The notes beneath the pieces are model-generated. The model saw nothing but the letters and a program-made list of their open reading frames with translations. It did no database searches and was not told the origin of the DNA. From assembly GCA_958415665.1 (NCBI GenBank), contig CATYZK010000002.1, positions 62,001 through 126,000 of the forward strand: 64,000 bases of DNA, written 5' to 3'. Positions 8,734 through 17,660 of this stretch are shown piece by piece. This DNA is from an uncultured Collinsella sp. (GTDB lineage Bacteria > Actinomycetota > Coriobacteriia > Coriobacteriales > Coriobacteriaceae). The position numbers and the translations under genes are program-made. The number at the start of each line of letters is the position of its first letter. Position 1 is the stretch's first letter.

Positions 8734-8841
8734 GCGAGCGCCCGCCAGAGCGAACAAATTGGCATGAAAAGAGGACGGCATAGACCTTCTGGTCATGCCG
8801 TCCTCTTTGAATGACAAGTTGTCGCTCTGGTGGGCGCGCAG
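8734..8841. repeat. About 105-nt imperfect hairpin
   Basis: A nearly continuous inverted repeat. Inner arms AAAGAGGACGGCAT (8768-8781) and ATGCCGTCCTCTTT (8795-8808) close on GACC-TTCT-GGTC. Outer arms GCGCCCGCCAGAGCGA (8738-8753) and TCGCTCTGGTGGGCGC (8822-8837) match except for one G-T pair. The linking segments 8754-8767 and 8809-8821 also pair partly. It may be a structured RNA, a 3'-end hairpin for pdxST, or a folded mobile element. Confidence 0.6.
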
Positions 8842-8850
8842 CGTCAACTG

Positions 8851-8878
8851 GTTACGCGGTTTGGTAAAACCGCGTAAC
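8851..8878. repeat. 12-bp-stem hairpin at the 3' end of the RGG gene
   Basis: GTTACGCGGTTT (8851-8862), a four-base loop and AAACCGCGTAAC (8867-8878) form a perfect stem four bases beyond the stop of the minus-strand RGG gene. No T-run follows on either strand, so it may act as a 3'-end stabiliser rather than a classic terminator. Confidence 0.55.
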
Positions 8879-8881
8879 TAA

Positions 8882-9790
8882 TTAGAAGCGGTTGCCGCGG
8901 AAGCCGCCACCGTTGCGGCCGCCACGGTCGCCACCGCGACCGCCGCGGTCGTTACCACGGTTGCCGCCGAAGCCACCACGGTTGCCACCGCGATCGCCAT
9001 AGCCACCACGGTTGCCACCAAAGCCGCCGCGACCGCCACGGTCGCCGCCACGGTCGCCAAAGCCGCCACGGCCACCGCGATCGCCACCGCGGCCGCCGCG
9101 GTCACCGCCACGGCCACCACGATCGCCAAAGCCGCCGCGACCGCCACGGTCGCCGCCACGGCCACCGCGCTCGTCACGGCCGCCGCGAGGACCGCGGTCC
9201 TCGTCCAGGCCCATGGCGACGAGCGGAGCGATAACCTTATCGAGAGCGGCCATCAGCTCGGTGGCTTCCTCGTAAGAAAGCTCGGGCAGGAGCTTCTCCT
9301 TCTTGTTGGCAAGCTCGACCAGGCCCTCAGCGGCATCCTCGGCAGCGAAGACAACGATCTTGCGCATATCGCCCTCGGCGTCGTCGATGCGGCCGACCAG
9401 ATCGGCAGCCTCGGCCTCGGCCATCAGGCCATCGAGCTCACGAAGGCGCATGCCCAGCAGGTCGGACATTTCCTTCTGCTCCATCTTGGGCTTGAGGTCA
9501 AGAAGCTTGATGGCGCGCTCGATGTTCGCCATGCGCTCGGCCTTGGCCTCCTCCTCCTTGGAAATAGCAAAGCGACGGCTGCGCAGCAGGCGGGCGGCCT
9601 TCTGCATCTTGTCCATCAGCTCTTCGTCATCGTAATCAGCGGCGGCCTCGACAACCTCGGCCTCCTCGGCAGAAACCTCGTCAGCAGCCTCAACCTCAGC
9701 AGCTTCGGTCTCCACGGTCTCGACTGCCTCGACCTCGGCAGCCATGGTCTCGTTCTCGGTCTCGTTCATAATCTCTTCGTTCTCAGACAT
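8882..9790 (-). CDS. MarR-like winged-helix protein with RGG-repeat tail
   Basis: Protein of 302 aa in three parts. Residues 1-58 are strongly acidic, rich in Glu, Ala and Val. Residues about 60-195 look like a MarR-type winged helix: MEQKEMSDLLGMRLRELDGL as the HTH, AADLVGRIDDAEGDMRK as the wing, then LSYEEATELMAALDKV as the dimer helix. Residues 199-302 hold about 20 RGG triplets (units such as RGGDRGGRGGFGD) ending FRGNRF. RGG boxes bind nucleic acids and promote condensates in eukaryotic proteins, and are uncommon in bacteria. The MarR call is my reading of the pattern; target and role are unknown. GGAGTCTC precedes the ATG. Confidence 0.75.
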   Translation of the reverse strand: MSENEEIMNETENETMAAEVEAVETVETEAAEVEAADEVSAEEAEVVEAAADYDDEELMDKMQKAARLLRSRRFAISKEEEAKAERMANIERAIKLLDLKPKMEQKEMSDLLGMRLRELDGLMAEAEAADLVGRIDDAEGDMRKIVVFAAEDAAEGLVELANKKEKLLPELSYEEATELMAALDKVIAPLVAMGLDEDRGPRGGRDERGGRGGDRGGRGGFGDRGGRGGDRGGRGGDRGGRGGFGDRGGDRGGRGGFGGNRGGYGDRGGNRGGFGGNRGNDRGGRGGDRGGRNGGGFRGNRF

Positions 9791-10004
9791 GAGACTCCTT
9801 CTTGGCCCTCTCGGGCATCATCGCCCCATTCGCGGGGCCCGTCGCGCACTCTTTGCGCTTTATACATTCATGCCTCTCGGCAAAACGTCCATTAGTTTAT
9901 GGTGTCGCCATCCAATCTAGCTGCAGAATCTATGTGCACACATTAATGCGACATGTCGCGGTATCATGGCCTGAACCAAACGTGTCCACCTTAAGGAGCC
10001 CGCC

Positions 10005-10415
10005 ATGATTAAGCCCATCATGAAATCCGAGTTCTTTTTGCGCCTGCCTTCCGAAGACGCAGGCCCCGATGACGCCGTGACCGGGCAGGACCTCCTGGAT
10101 ACGCTCCATGAGCATGAGCACGAGTGCGTGGGCCTCGCCGCCAATATGATTGGCGTGCGCAAACGCATCATCTGCGTAAAGGACGGCAACAGGGCGCTCC
10201 TGATGTACAACCCTCAAATTCTTGAGCAGGTCAATGCCTATCAGACGAGCGAAGGATGCCTTTCGCTGGTTGGAGAGCGCCCCTGTACCCGTTATCGCCG
10301 CATTAAGGTGGAGTATCTGGACGAGAACTTCGTCCACCGCATCAAAAACTTCTCGGGCTACACCGCCGAGATCATCCAACACGAAATCGACCACTGCCAG
10401 GGCACCGTTATATAA
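10005..10415 (+). CDS. Peptide-deformylase-like protein, motif I Gln replaced by Met
   Basis: Short deformylase-fold protein of 136 aa. The metal site is intact: Cys85 in EGCLSL and the HEIDH motif (His126, Glu127, His130). Motif I reads GLAANMIG, so the Gln that stabilises the transition state in true deformylases is Met48. Activity on formyl-methionyl peptides is therefore doubtful or altered. A second paralogue at 17727-18146 has the opposite defect. The gene is monocistronic, with AAGGAG before the ATG and a strong terminator after it. Confidence 0.85.
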   Translation: MIKPIMKSEFFLRLPSEDAGPDDAVTGQDLLDTLHEHEHECVGLAANMIGVRKRIICVKDGNRALLMYNPQILEQVNAYQTSEGCLSLVGERPCTRYRRIKVEYLDENFVHRIKNFSGYTAEIIQHEIDHCQGTVI

Positions 10416-10455
10416 GTTCCGCCGGTCAAGCATTTCCCACGCCCCGCAGGTCCAC

Positions 10456-10497
10456 AAAAAAGCTCCCCGCAGCCAAGCAACTGCAGGGAGCTTTTTC
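10456..10497. terminator. Bidirectional terminator
   Basis: Stem AGCTCCCCGCAG / CTGCAGGGAGCT with loop CCAAGCAA, flanked by AAAAA on the left and TTTTT on the right. It can end both the deformylase-like gene (+) and the XRE-AlaA gene (-). Confidence 0.9.
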
Positions 10498-10519
10498 GTA
10501 GTGCGGAACTTCTATCCCA

Positions 10520-12040
10520 TTAGCTCTGACGGTAGTGATCAAAGAAGTCGGCGAGGTCTTCGAGGGACTCTTTGAGCACTTCCATGCGCGGCAGGTACAC
10601 GATACGGAAGTGGTCGGGCTCAGCCCAGTTAAAGCCGCCGCCGCGCGTGATCAGGATCTTCTTCTCGTGCAGCAGGTCAAGGGCGAACTGCTCGTCATCG
10701 GTGATGTTGAACTTCTTCACATCCATCTTGGGGAAGATGTAGAACGCCGCGCGCGGCTTGACCACCGAGATACCATCGATCTTGTTGAGCGCCTCATACA
10801 CAAAGTTGCGCTGCTCGTAGACACGGCCGCCGGGACGGACGTAGTCGTTAACGGACTGATGGCCACCGAGTGCCGTCTGAACGATCGACTGAGCCGGCAC
10901 GTTGGAGCACAGGCGCATGTTGGAGAGCATGTTGATGCCCATGATGAAGTCGCTCATGCAGCGTTGGTTGCCCGAAAGCACCATCCAGCCAATACGATAG
11001 CCCGCGATCATGTGCGACTTGGAAAGGCCGCTAAAGGTGACGCAGGGCAGGTCGGGAGCGAGCGAGGCAATCGAGACGTGCTCGTAGCCGTCCATGCACA
11101 GGCGGTCGTAAATCTCATCGGCAAAAATCATGAGCTGGTGCCTGCGCGCGATCTCAACGATGCCCTCGAGCACCTCGCGCGGATAGACCGAGCCCGTGGG
11201 GTTGTTGGGGTTGATGATGACGAGGGCCTTGGTCGCGCTCGTGATCTTGGACTCCATATCCTCCAGATCGGGATACCAATCCGCTTGCTCATCACACAGA
11301 TAGTGAACGGGATGACCGCCGGCAAGGGTTGCGCACGCCGTCCAGAGCGGATAGTCGGGGCTGGGGATCAGAATCTCGTCGCCATTGTCGAGCAGCGCGT
11401 TCATCGAAAGCTGAATGAGTTCGGACACGCCGTTGCCCGTGTAGATGTGCTCCATCTGAACATTGGGCAGGCCCTTGATCTGCGAGTACTGCATGATTGC
11501 CTTGCGCGCAGAGAACAGGCCGCGCGAGTTGGAATAGCCTTCGCAGTCGGGCAGCTGCTGACGCATGTCCTTAATGACCTCATCGGGCGTGCGGAAACCA
11601 AAAGGGGCGGGGTTGCCGATATTGAGCTTGAGGATGCGCTCGCCCTCGTCCTCCATACGGGCGGCCTCATCGACGACGGGACCGCGCACGTCATACAGGA
11701 CGTTATCGAGCTTGGTGGATTTAGAAAAAGTACGCATGGTGGTGCTCCTTGCAATTTGAGCCGTTGGGCTAGGTTCGAATTTGGCAGCGGTATGGGACGA
11801 GGACGTCTCGCCCTGATCGGCGTCACCGGCAAGCAGCCAGGTAACATCGACCTCCAAAATACGAGCGAGCAGTTCTGCCACATCGCGCCGTGGAATCGTC
11901 TTGCCGCTCACATATTGGCTCATCTGACTCTTGCCGAGTTTTTTGCCGAGCATCTCCGATGCGCGGATTACGTCCGACTGGCGAACGTCGCGATCGGACA
12001 TAGTCTGTCGCAGGCGATCGCTAAACGTCTCTTGGGCCAC
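10520..12040 (-). CDS. XRE regulator fused to AlaA-like aminotransferase
   Basis: Fusion of 506 aa. Residues 1-75 form an XRE-type HTH (SDRLRQTMSDRDVRQSDVIR, then MSQYVSGKTIPRRD), followed by a short Ser/Thr-rich linker. The rest is a full class-I PLP aminotransferase closely matching alanine transaminase AlaA: TFSKSTKLDNV start, LNIGNPAPFGF, NPNNPTG and the PLP lysine in FSGLSKSHMIAGYR. It may couple alanine/pyruvate metabolism to gene control, in a domain order distinct from MocR proteins. The GTG start at 12040 is set by AAGGAGG five bases upstream; four GTTCAATT boxes lie just before it and suggest autoregulation. Confidence 0.9.
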   Translation of the reverse strand: MAQETFSDRLRQTMSDRDVRQSDVIRASEMLGKKLGKSQMSQYVSGKTIPRRDVAELLARILEVDVTWLLAGDADQGETSSSHTAAKFEPSPTAQIARSTTMRTFSKSTKLDNVLYDVRGPVVDEAARMEDEGERILKLNIGNPAPFGFRTPDEVIKDMRQQLPDCEGYSNSRGLFSARKAIMQYSQIKGLPNVQMEHIYTGNGVSELIQLSMNALLDNGDEILIPSPDYPLWTACATLAGGHPVHYLCDEQADWYPDLEDMESKITSATKALVIINPNNPTGSVYPREVLEGIVEIARRHQLMIFADEIYDRLCMDGYEHVSIASLAPDLPCVTFSGLSKSHMIAGYRIGWMVLSGNQRCMSDFIMGINMLSNMRLCSNVPAQSIVQTALGGHQSVNDYVRPGGRVYEQRNFVYEALNKIDGISVVKPRAAFYIFPKMDVKKFNITDDEQFALDLLHEKKILITRGGGFNWAEPDHFRIVYLPRMEVLKESLEDLADFFDHYRQS

Positions 12041-12061
12041 AGGAACCTCCTTGCTGGCAAA

Positions 12062-12142
12062 GTTCAATTTATAGAACACGAATTGAACCAAGGTTCAATT
12101 TAGCAAGCAGTATAGCGCCGTACCTCATTCGAAAGTTCAATT
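12062..12142. promoter_or_regulatory. Four GTTCAATT boxes upstream of the XRE-AlaA gene
   Basis: GTTCAATT occurs at 12062 and 12135, and as a perfect 9-bp inverted pair AATTGAACC-AA-GGTTCAATT at 12081-12100. The cluster covers the presumed promoter and is the likely operator for the XRE domain of the downstream product. Confidence 0.6.
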
Positions 12143-12202
12143 TCATAAGAAAACGTACCGAACTCCGAGATTAATCCCAAAGCGACAACGGCGTGCGCTC
12201 AT

Positions 12203-13060
12203 TTAGAGGTATTCAAGGAATCGAGCGGCGGCAAGTGAAACATCGGCCGTTCGATATATGGCGTTGATCTGCCGATGGGGATGTCCTTCGAGCGAACGAA
12301 TGGAGACATTGAACTGGCAGCGGCGCAAGATGAGCGCCGGAAGGACGCTCACGCCCAGGCCGTCCTCGACCATGGCCATAATCGCATAGTCATCCCAGGT
12401 CGACAGCTTTGAGCGCACGGTCAGCCCCGCCCGACGGAACAGCGGCGTAATCTCGTCATCGGTGCCGCGTTCCAGCAGAATAAACTGCTCGTTTGCCAAA
12501 TCGGCAAGAGAGACGACCTCCGCCGTGGCAAGCAACGAATCTGCCGGCACCACTGCCATCAGCTCATCACGCACCAAAGACCGCGACGTCATGCCATTTT
12601 CTCGGGGCTCATGCGGGATAAAGCCCAGATCGCAGCGCCCCTCTGCCACCCATTGTTCAATCTCTGAATAGTCGCCCATCAGCAACTCGTAATCAATGTC
12701 TGGATAATCGGCACGAAAACGAGCAATCACCGGCGGCAGCACGTGGGTCGCCACGCTCGAAAACGTACCGATGCAGATTTTGCCGCGCATGAGCCCACGC
12801 ATCTCATCCACCCGTCGCTGCAAGCGAACGAATTCCTCGCAGAGCGCCTCGACAGCCGGCATGACCTGCCGCCCGTCAGCAGAAAGAGCCACGCCCTCGC
12901 GACTGCGGTCGAGCACTTTAAAGCCCCAGTCGGCCTCGAGATCGGCCACCATACGGCTCACGCCCGACTGCGAATAGCTCAGGCGATCGGCGGCGCGCGT
13001 AAAACTGCCGGCGCGCACGGTCTCGAGCAGCACCTGCATCTTTTGAATATTCGTTTCCAC
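12203..13060 (-). CDS. LysR-family regulator (first LysR/EamA pair)
   Basis: LysR-type regulator of 285 aa: N-terminal winged helix (FTRAADRLSYSQSGVSRMV, residues about 15-35), then a periplasmic-binding-like effector domain. It is divergent from an EamA transporter gene, which it probably controls. The GTG start at 13060 follows GGAGGGG; an upstream ATG would add seven residues. The C-terminal DDYAIMAMVEDGLGVS stretch is nearly shared with the LysR protein at 50955-51821, which is also divergent from an EamA gene. Confidence 0.88.
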   Translation of the reverse strand: METNIQKMQVLLETVRAGSFTRAADRLSYSQSGVSRMVADLEADWGFKVLDRSREGVALSADGRQVMPAVEALCEEFVRLQRRVDEMRGLMRGKICIGTFSSVATHVLPPVIARFRADYPDIDYELLMGDYSEIEQWVAEGRCDLGFIPHEPRENGMTSRSLVRDELMAVVPADSLLATAEVVSLADLANEQFILLERGTDDEITPLFRRAGLTVRSKLSTWDDYAIMAMVEDGLGVSVLPALILRRCQFNVSIRSLEGHPHRQINAIYRTADVSLAAARFLEYL

Positions 13061-13132
13061 GGCACCCCTCCACCTTTGCATGAGTCTTTGTCATGTTATC
13101 CATGCATTATATTCGCTTTTCTTCTAAAGCGA

Positions 13133-13149
13133 GTTCACCCATAGTGAAC
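13133..13149. promoter_or_regulatory. Candidate LysR operator
   Basis: Perfect inverted repeat GTTCAC-CCATA-GTGAAC between the divergent LysR and EamA genes. It contains the T-N11-A spacing typical of LysR boxes. Confidence 0.55.
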
Positions 13150-13177
13150 ATGCTCGATATAGAGGGGATGTCAGTGC

Positions 13178-14089
13178 ATGAACAACGGACTGTTTACGTA
13201 CTTAGCAGCATTGCTATTGTTTGGCTCCAACGGCATCATCGCCGCTGCCATCGCGCTGCCGAGCTCCGATATCGTGCTACTACGCACGTTTTTGGGCGCA
13301 CTCTCGCTTGTCACCATCCTCGCCATCACCCAACGCCATAAGTTGCAGGCGCCATCTCGCCCCCGCGAAGCCGCAGCCCTCCTCCTCTCGGGAGCCGCGC
13401 TGGGCGCCAGCTGGATTTTTCTGTTCCGCGCCTACCAGACGATCGGCGTCGGCGTATCCTCGCTGCTGTACTACTGCGGTCCCATCATTGTCATGGCGCT
13501 GTCCCCACTCATCTTTGGCGAAAAGCTGACCGGCGGCAAAATCGCCGGCTTCATCGCCGTTGCTTGCGGTGCTTTTCTCATTGCAGCGCAAGGTCTAGGC
13601 GGCAATATGCCCATTGCTGGTATCGCTTGCGGAATCGCCTCGGCCTTCTGCTACGCGCTGATGGTCATCGCTAGCAAGGGTGCGCCACACATCGAAGGCC
13701 TCGAAAACTCCACGCTCCAGGTGAGCGCCGCCTTTGTGACCGCGCTGGTCCTTACGCTCATCACGCAGGGCGCTCCCTCGTTCTTCTCCCCTGGCATCGC
13801 GGTAAGCATCGATTGGCGCGCCGTCGCCATGCTCGGCGTCGTCAACACCGGCATAGGTTGCTTGCTCTACTTTAGCGCCGTCGCCAAGCTGCCCGTGCAG
13901 ACCGTCGCGGTCGTCGGTTACCTCGAGCCGCTTTCGGCCGTCGTGTTCTCCGCCGTCCTTTTAGGCGAAGCCATAACACCGGTCCGCCTGATGGGCGCCG
14001 CACTTATCATCGGCGGCGCGCTCTTTTGCGAACTCGCCGGCAAACGCGCAAACGCCAAGGCCGACATCGCCCAAGCAGCACGTGCTTAA
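13178..14089 (+). CDS. EamA/DMT-family transporter
   Basis: Inner-membrane protein of 303 aa with ten predicted hydrophobic segments in two EamA halves, typical of drug/metabolite transporters that export amino acids or other small molecules. The second half carries the usual Glu-Pro motif (GYLEPLSAVVFSAVLLGE). It is divergent from a LysR gene. The ATG follows AGAGGGG. A GCCCCT/AGGGGC hairpin just after the stop lacks a T-run. The substrate is unknown. Confidence 0.88.
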   Translation: MNNGLFTYLAALLLFGSNGIIAAAIALPSSDIVLLRTFLGALSLVTILAITQRHKLQAPSRPREAAALLLSGAALGASWIFLFRAYQTIGVGVSSLLYYCGPIIVMALSPLIFGEKLTGGKIAGFIAVACGAFLIAAQGLGGNMPIAGIACGIASAFCYALMVIASKGAPHIEGLENSTLQVSAAFVTALVLTLITQGAPSFFSPGIAVSIDWRAVAMLGVVNTGIGCLLYFSAVAKLPVQTVAVVGYLEPLSAVVFSAVLLGEAITPVRLMGAALIIGGALFCELAGKRANAKADIAQAARA

Positions 14090-14316
14090 AAGCCCCTCTT
14101 TAGCTCAAAGCAGGGGCGCGTCCGCGGTTATCACATTGCAGCAAACCACACAGCCGGAAGTGCTCCTGCTTTGAAATGCTATCTGCGCAAACAACTGCTC
14201 CCCAGATGGGGATTATTGTCTAAAACACCCCAATGTGCCAAACTGCTCTTATATGTATAAAGATGGCATAAAGGTCTGCCGCTCTTTGCAGAGGCCAGAT
14301 GTCTAAGGGAGTCCAC

Positions 14317-16548
14317 GTGGCACACAACAAGCTGGAGGCAAGCCTCCAAGACCAGCATGTGCAGGGCGGGCATGGCGCCATCCCCCTCTCCGCTGGCATG
14401 TTGCTCGTAACGCTCGGCGTCGTCTACGGCGACATCGGCACGAGCCCCATGTACACCATGAAATCGATCGTCGCCAACAACGGCGGCATCGGAACCGTCA
14501 GCGAGGACATGATCCTGGGCGCGCTTTCACTCGTTATCTGGACCATGACGCTCGTGACCACGGTCAAGTACGTGCTGATCGCCATGAAGGCCGATAACCA
14601 TAACGAGGGCGGCATCTTCGCCCTGTTCAGCCTCGTACGCAAGGTGGCACCATGGCTGATTCTACCCGCCATGATCGGCGGCGCGGCGCTGCTCGCCGAC
14701 GGCATCCTCACCCCCGCCGTCACGGTCACCACGGCCATCGAGGGCTTGCGCACCATCGAGTGGGGCCATGCGCTTTTGGGTGACGGCCAGACCAACGTCA
14801 TCATCATCACCATCATCATTATCTGCGGCCTATTTGCCATGCAGCGCGCCGGTACCTCGTCAATCGGCAAGCTGTTCGGCCCGCTCATGACGCTGTGGTT
14901 CCTGTTCCTGGCAGGCGCCGGTCTGTTCAACATGCTCGGCAACCTGTCCATCTTGCGCGCGCTCAACCCCATCCGCGGCATTATGTTCCTGTTCTCGCCC
15001 ATCAACCATTCGGGCATCATGGTGCTCGGCTTTGTCTTCCTGTCGACAACCGGTGCCGAGGCGCTCTACTCAGACATGGGCCACGTGGGCAAGGCAAACA
15101 TCTATGCATCCTGGCCGTTTGTTAAGGCGGCCCTCATCCTTAACTATCTGGGTCAGGGAGCCTGGCTGCTCGCCAATAACTCCAACCCCCAGATGCTTGC
15201 GATGGATATCGTCAACCCGTTCTACATGATGCTTCCCGAGCCCCTGCGCCCCTTTGCCATCGTGCTTTCGGCCGTGGCGGCCATCATCGCCTCGCAGGCG
15301 CTCATCACCGGCTCGTTCTCGCTGGTATCCGAGGCAACCCGTCTCAATCTCATGCCGCACCTGCGCATCCACTACCCCAGCGACACCAAGGGTCAGCTCT
15401 ATATTCCGCTCGTCAACAACATCATGTGGGTCGGCTGCATCTTCATTGTGCTGCTGTTCCAGAACTCCGAGCGCATGGAAAGCGCCTATGGCCTCGCCAT
15501 CACCGTGACCATGCTCATGACCACGACGCTTTTGACGAGCTATATCGCCGGCATTCTCAAGCACAAGCTGGGCGCCTGCATCTTCGCCCTGCTTTTTGGC
15601 GCCATCGAGCTCTGCTTCTTTGCCTCATGCCTCACCATGTTCTTTGACGGCGGCTATGTGATGATCTTCCTGGCCTCGCTGCTGTTTGGCCTTATGTACG
15701 TGTGGCGCCGCGGCACCGCCATCGAGCGCACGCAGACGATCCTGCTGCCGGTCTCCAAGTACATCGATCAGCTCAACCGCTTGCGCAACGACGAGACCTA
15801 CCCCGTGCTCGCCGACAACCTGGTGTTCCTCACCAACAGTCCCGACCCGCTCACGCTCGACCGCGACGTGCTCTATTCCATCTTGGACAAACATCCCAAG
15901 CGCGCCAAGGCATACTGGTTCATTAACGTGCATGTCACCGATGAGCCCTATACGCACGAATATTCCGTCGAGACCTTTGGCACGGACTTTTTGTTCCGCG
16001 TGCGCTTGGACCTGGGCTTTAAGGTCAACCAGCGCGTCAACGCCTACCTGCGCCAGATCGTCGGCGACCTGATGGCTTCGGGCGAGCTGCCGCCGCAGCA
16101 CCACACCTACTCCATCTACGAGACACGCGGAAACGTGGGCGACTTCCGTTTTTGCATGCTGCGCAAGATGCTTGCCCCCGAGACGGACATCAACCGCAAC
16201 GACCACCGCGTGATGGCCATCAAGTATGCCGTCCGTCGCGCCTGCGGAAGCCCGGCACGTTGGTATGGTCTCGAGAACTCGGCCATCATCATCGAGTACG
16301 TACCCCTCTTTGCCCGCATGCGTCCGGCAGTCAAGCTTGTACGCACCCAGGTGCCGCTCGAGGTTCAGATCGAGGAAGCTGAGGAAATGGAAGTCGACAT
16401 CTTCTCGGACGACCTGGTCAACGGCAACGAGGCCGGTAGGAATATGAACGTCGATCCCACTGAGCTGCTCGAGAGCGTCGCCGATACGCCCGAGCAGCAA
16501 CAGCTCGACGGCCTCGAGAGTGAACAACTCAACGACGCCAACTTCTAG
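14317..16548 (+). CDS. kup: KUP-family potassium transporter
   Basis: Potassium uptake protein of 743 aa with about 12 membrane segments and a cytosolic C-terminal domain. Family motifs are GVVYGDIGTSPMYT near the N-terminus, NHNEGGIFALF, and ALLADGILTPAVTVTTAIEG. I chose the GTG at 14317 because AAGGGAG precedes it by five bases; an ATG at 14299 in the same frame is possible. I looked for a c-di-AMP (ydaO) riboswitch in the 230-base leader and could not support one. The last 60 residues are acidic and unlike other family members. Confidence 0.95.
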   Translation: MAHNKLEASLQDQHVQGGHGAIPLSAGMLLVTLGVVYGDIGTSPMYTMKSIVANNGGIGTVSEDMILGALSLVIWTMTLVTTVKYVLIAMKADNHNEGGIFALFSLVRKVAPWLILPAMIGGAALLADGILTPAVTVTTAIEGLRTIEWGHALLGDGQTNVIIITIIIICGLFAMQRAGTSSIGKLFGPLMTLWFLFLAGAGLFNMLGNLSILRALNPIRGIMFLFSPINHSGIMVLGFVFLSTTGAEALYSDMGHVGKANIYASWPFVKAALILNYLGQGAWLLANNSNPQMLAMDIVNPFYMMLPEPLRPFAIVLSAVAAIIASQALITGSFSLVSEATRLNLMPHLRIHYPSDTKGQLYIPLVNNIMWVGCIFIVLLFQNSERMESAYGLAITVTMLMTTTLLTSYIAGILKHKLGACIFALLFGAIELCFFASCLTMFFDGGYVMIFLASLLFGLMYVWRRGTAIERTQTILLPVSKYIDQLNRLRNDETYPVLADNLVFLTNSPDPLTLDRDVLYSILDKHPKRAKAYWFINVHVTDEPYTHEYSVETFGTDFLFRVRLDLGFKVNQRVNAYLRQIVGDLMASGELPPQHHTYSIYETRGNVGDFRFCMLRKMLAPETDINRNDHRVMAIKYAVRRACGSPARWYGLENSAIIIEYVPLFARMRPAVKLVRTQVPLEVQIEEAEEMEVDIFSDDLVNGNEAGRNMNVDPTELLESVADTPEQQQLDGLESEQLNDANF

Positions 16549-16569
16549 CGACGTCACGAATCGACGACA

Positions 16570-16606
16570 GCGGCCCTGCATCTCACGGGAGACGCAGGGC
16601 CGCTTT
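16570..16606. terminator. Terminator between kup and the bile salt hydrolase gene
   Basis: Stem GCGGCCCTGC / GCAGGGCCGC with a 14-base loop, followed by a short TTT on the plus strand. It lies between convergent genes. Confidence 0.75.
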
Positions 16607-16627
16607 GCGTTGCAGTAAAGCTAACGG

Positions 16628-17593
16628 CTACGAACGACGCGGCTCGGGAACCACGAGCCTATCGGGGCTCGCGCCCTCGGCATCCATCAGGCTCACGTAG
16701 CGAATCGACGGATCCCCATACATCGCGTAGTAATAATTGCCCGTGCGCGCGCTAAAGCATCCGGTATAGATAGTCTTCTCGAACTTGCCATCGCCCATCC
16801 TGGACGCTCCCTCAATCATCACCACGCCCTCGAGCGAGCGGAACATGCGGACGACGTTTTCGGTCTCGCTCTCCTTTTGCGGGTAATTGGCATTGAGGTA
16901 CGCCGCCTTTACAAAACGGCTCGGCGAATAGCAATCACCCGGAATACCGCGCATGCCGGCACCTGCGCCATAGGGCTTGAGCTCGGCGCCACGCCATGTC
17001 GCCGTCTGCGGAAAATCGCTTGTGGCAGTGATATAGGTGCGCAGGTTTTCCATGTGCCACGGGAAGGTCGGCTGGTTGGCAAGGGTGTCGACCGGATCGT
17101 CGTATACATGCAGGCCGTCAGCCATCATCTCGACCACGATGCTACGCTGGCTGTCGCCGATAATCCAATGGAGCAGCGACACGCCCAGCCCCTCTCCTGC
17201 AGATTTGGCGACAATCACCGTATCGCGCAGCGCAGCCTCGACCTCGTCGACCGTCGAGAACGTCGCTGCCACCCACAGGGGAAACTCATAGGCCGCGATA
17301 TTGGTCTTGCCGTCGACAGGGTCCTCGGCATACTCGGCATAACCCGGGAAATTGAGACCCGCCACGGCGAGGCCCGCATCGTTACCGCAATCGAAAAACA
17401 TGGGATAGTTCTTGTAATCGATGCACATACCGATCACCGCGTGTGCCGCTGTCGCGTCGTCGATAAACGAATACGGAATGTGAAACCCGCGCGGCATCAC
17501 GCGAACCTGTTGGCCGTAGTCAAAGCTCCAGTCGAGGTTGCGGCCCAGATACATGTGGCCAGAATTATCGGTAAATCGAATGCTCGTGCACAT
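16628..17593 (-). CDS. bsh: Choloylglycine hydrolase / bile salt hydrolase
   Basis: N-terminal nucleophile hydrolase of 321 aa that removes glycine or taurine from conjugated bile acids. Starting at the ATG at 17593 (GGGAGG upstream) puts the nucleophile at Cys2, exposed after removal of Met. The other active-site residues are all present: Arg18 and Asp21 in GRNLDWSFDY, Asn81 in AGLNFPG, Asn173 in LANQPTFPWH and Arg226 in SPSRF. No signal peptide is seen, as is normal for the family. Penicillin V acylases share the fold, but the full bile-salt set favours this call. Bile salt hydrolases are known from Collinsella. Confidence 0.93.
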   Translation of the reverse strand: MCTSIRFTDNSGHMYLGRNLDWSFDYGQQVRVMPRGFHIPYSFIDDATAAHAVIGMCIDYKNYPMFFDCGNDAGLAVAGLNFPGYAEYAEDPVDGKTNIAAYEFPLWVAATFSTVDEVEAALRDTVIVAKSAGEGLGVSLLHWIIGDSQRSIVVEMMADGLHVYDDPVDTLANQPTFPWHMENLRTYITATSDFPQTATWRGAELKPYGAGAGMRGIPGDCYSPSRFVKAAYLNANYPQKESETENVVRMFRSLEGVVMIEGASRMGDGKFEKTIYTGCFSARTGNYYYAMYGDPSIRYVSLMDAEGASPDRLVVPEPRRS

Positions 17594-17660
17594 AGCGCCT
17601 CCCAGCTTTACGTTCTTGCTAAGGTTATTGTCACCAAACAAAAAGGCGCTAAACACAAAA

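Noticed and set aside
8890..9190. Tandem-repeat DNA that could suggest a CRISPR or satellite
   Set aside because: It is the coding region for the RGG tail; units vary in step with codons, with no spacers.
10535..12103. A 522-codon open frame on the plus strand
   Set aside because: It is antisense to the well-supported XRE-AlaA gene, has no ribosome site, and its translation resembles no protein. Long antisense frames are common at this GC content.
14120..14316. Possible c-di-AMP riboswitch in the kup leader
   Set aside because: I could not place the conserved ydaO-type blocks; only a small CCCC-AGAT-GGGG hairpin is visible.
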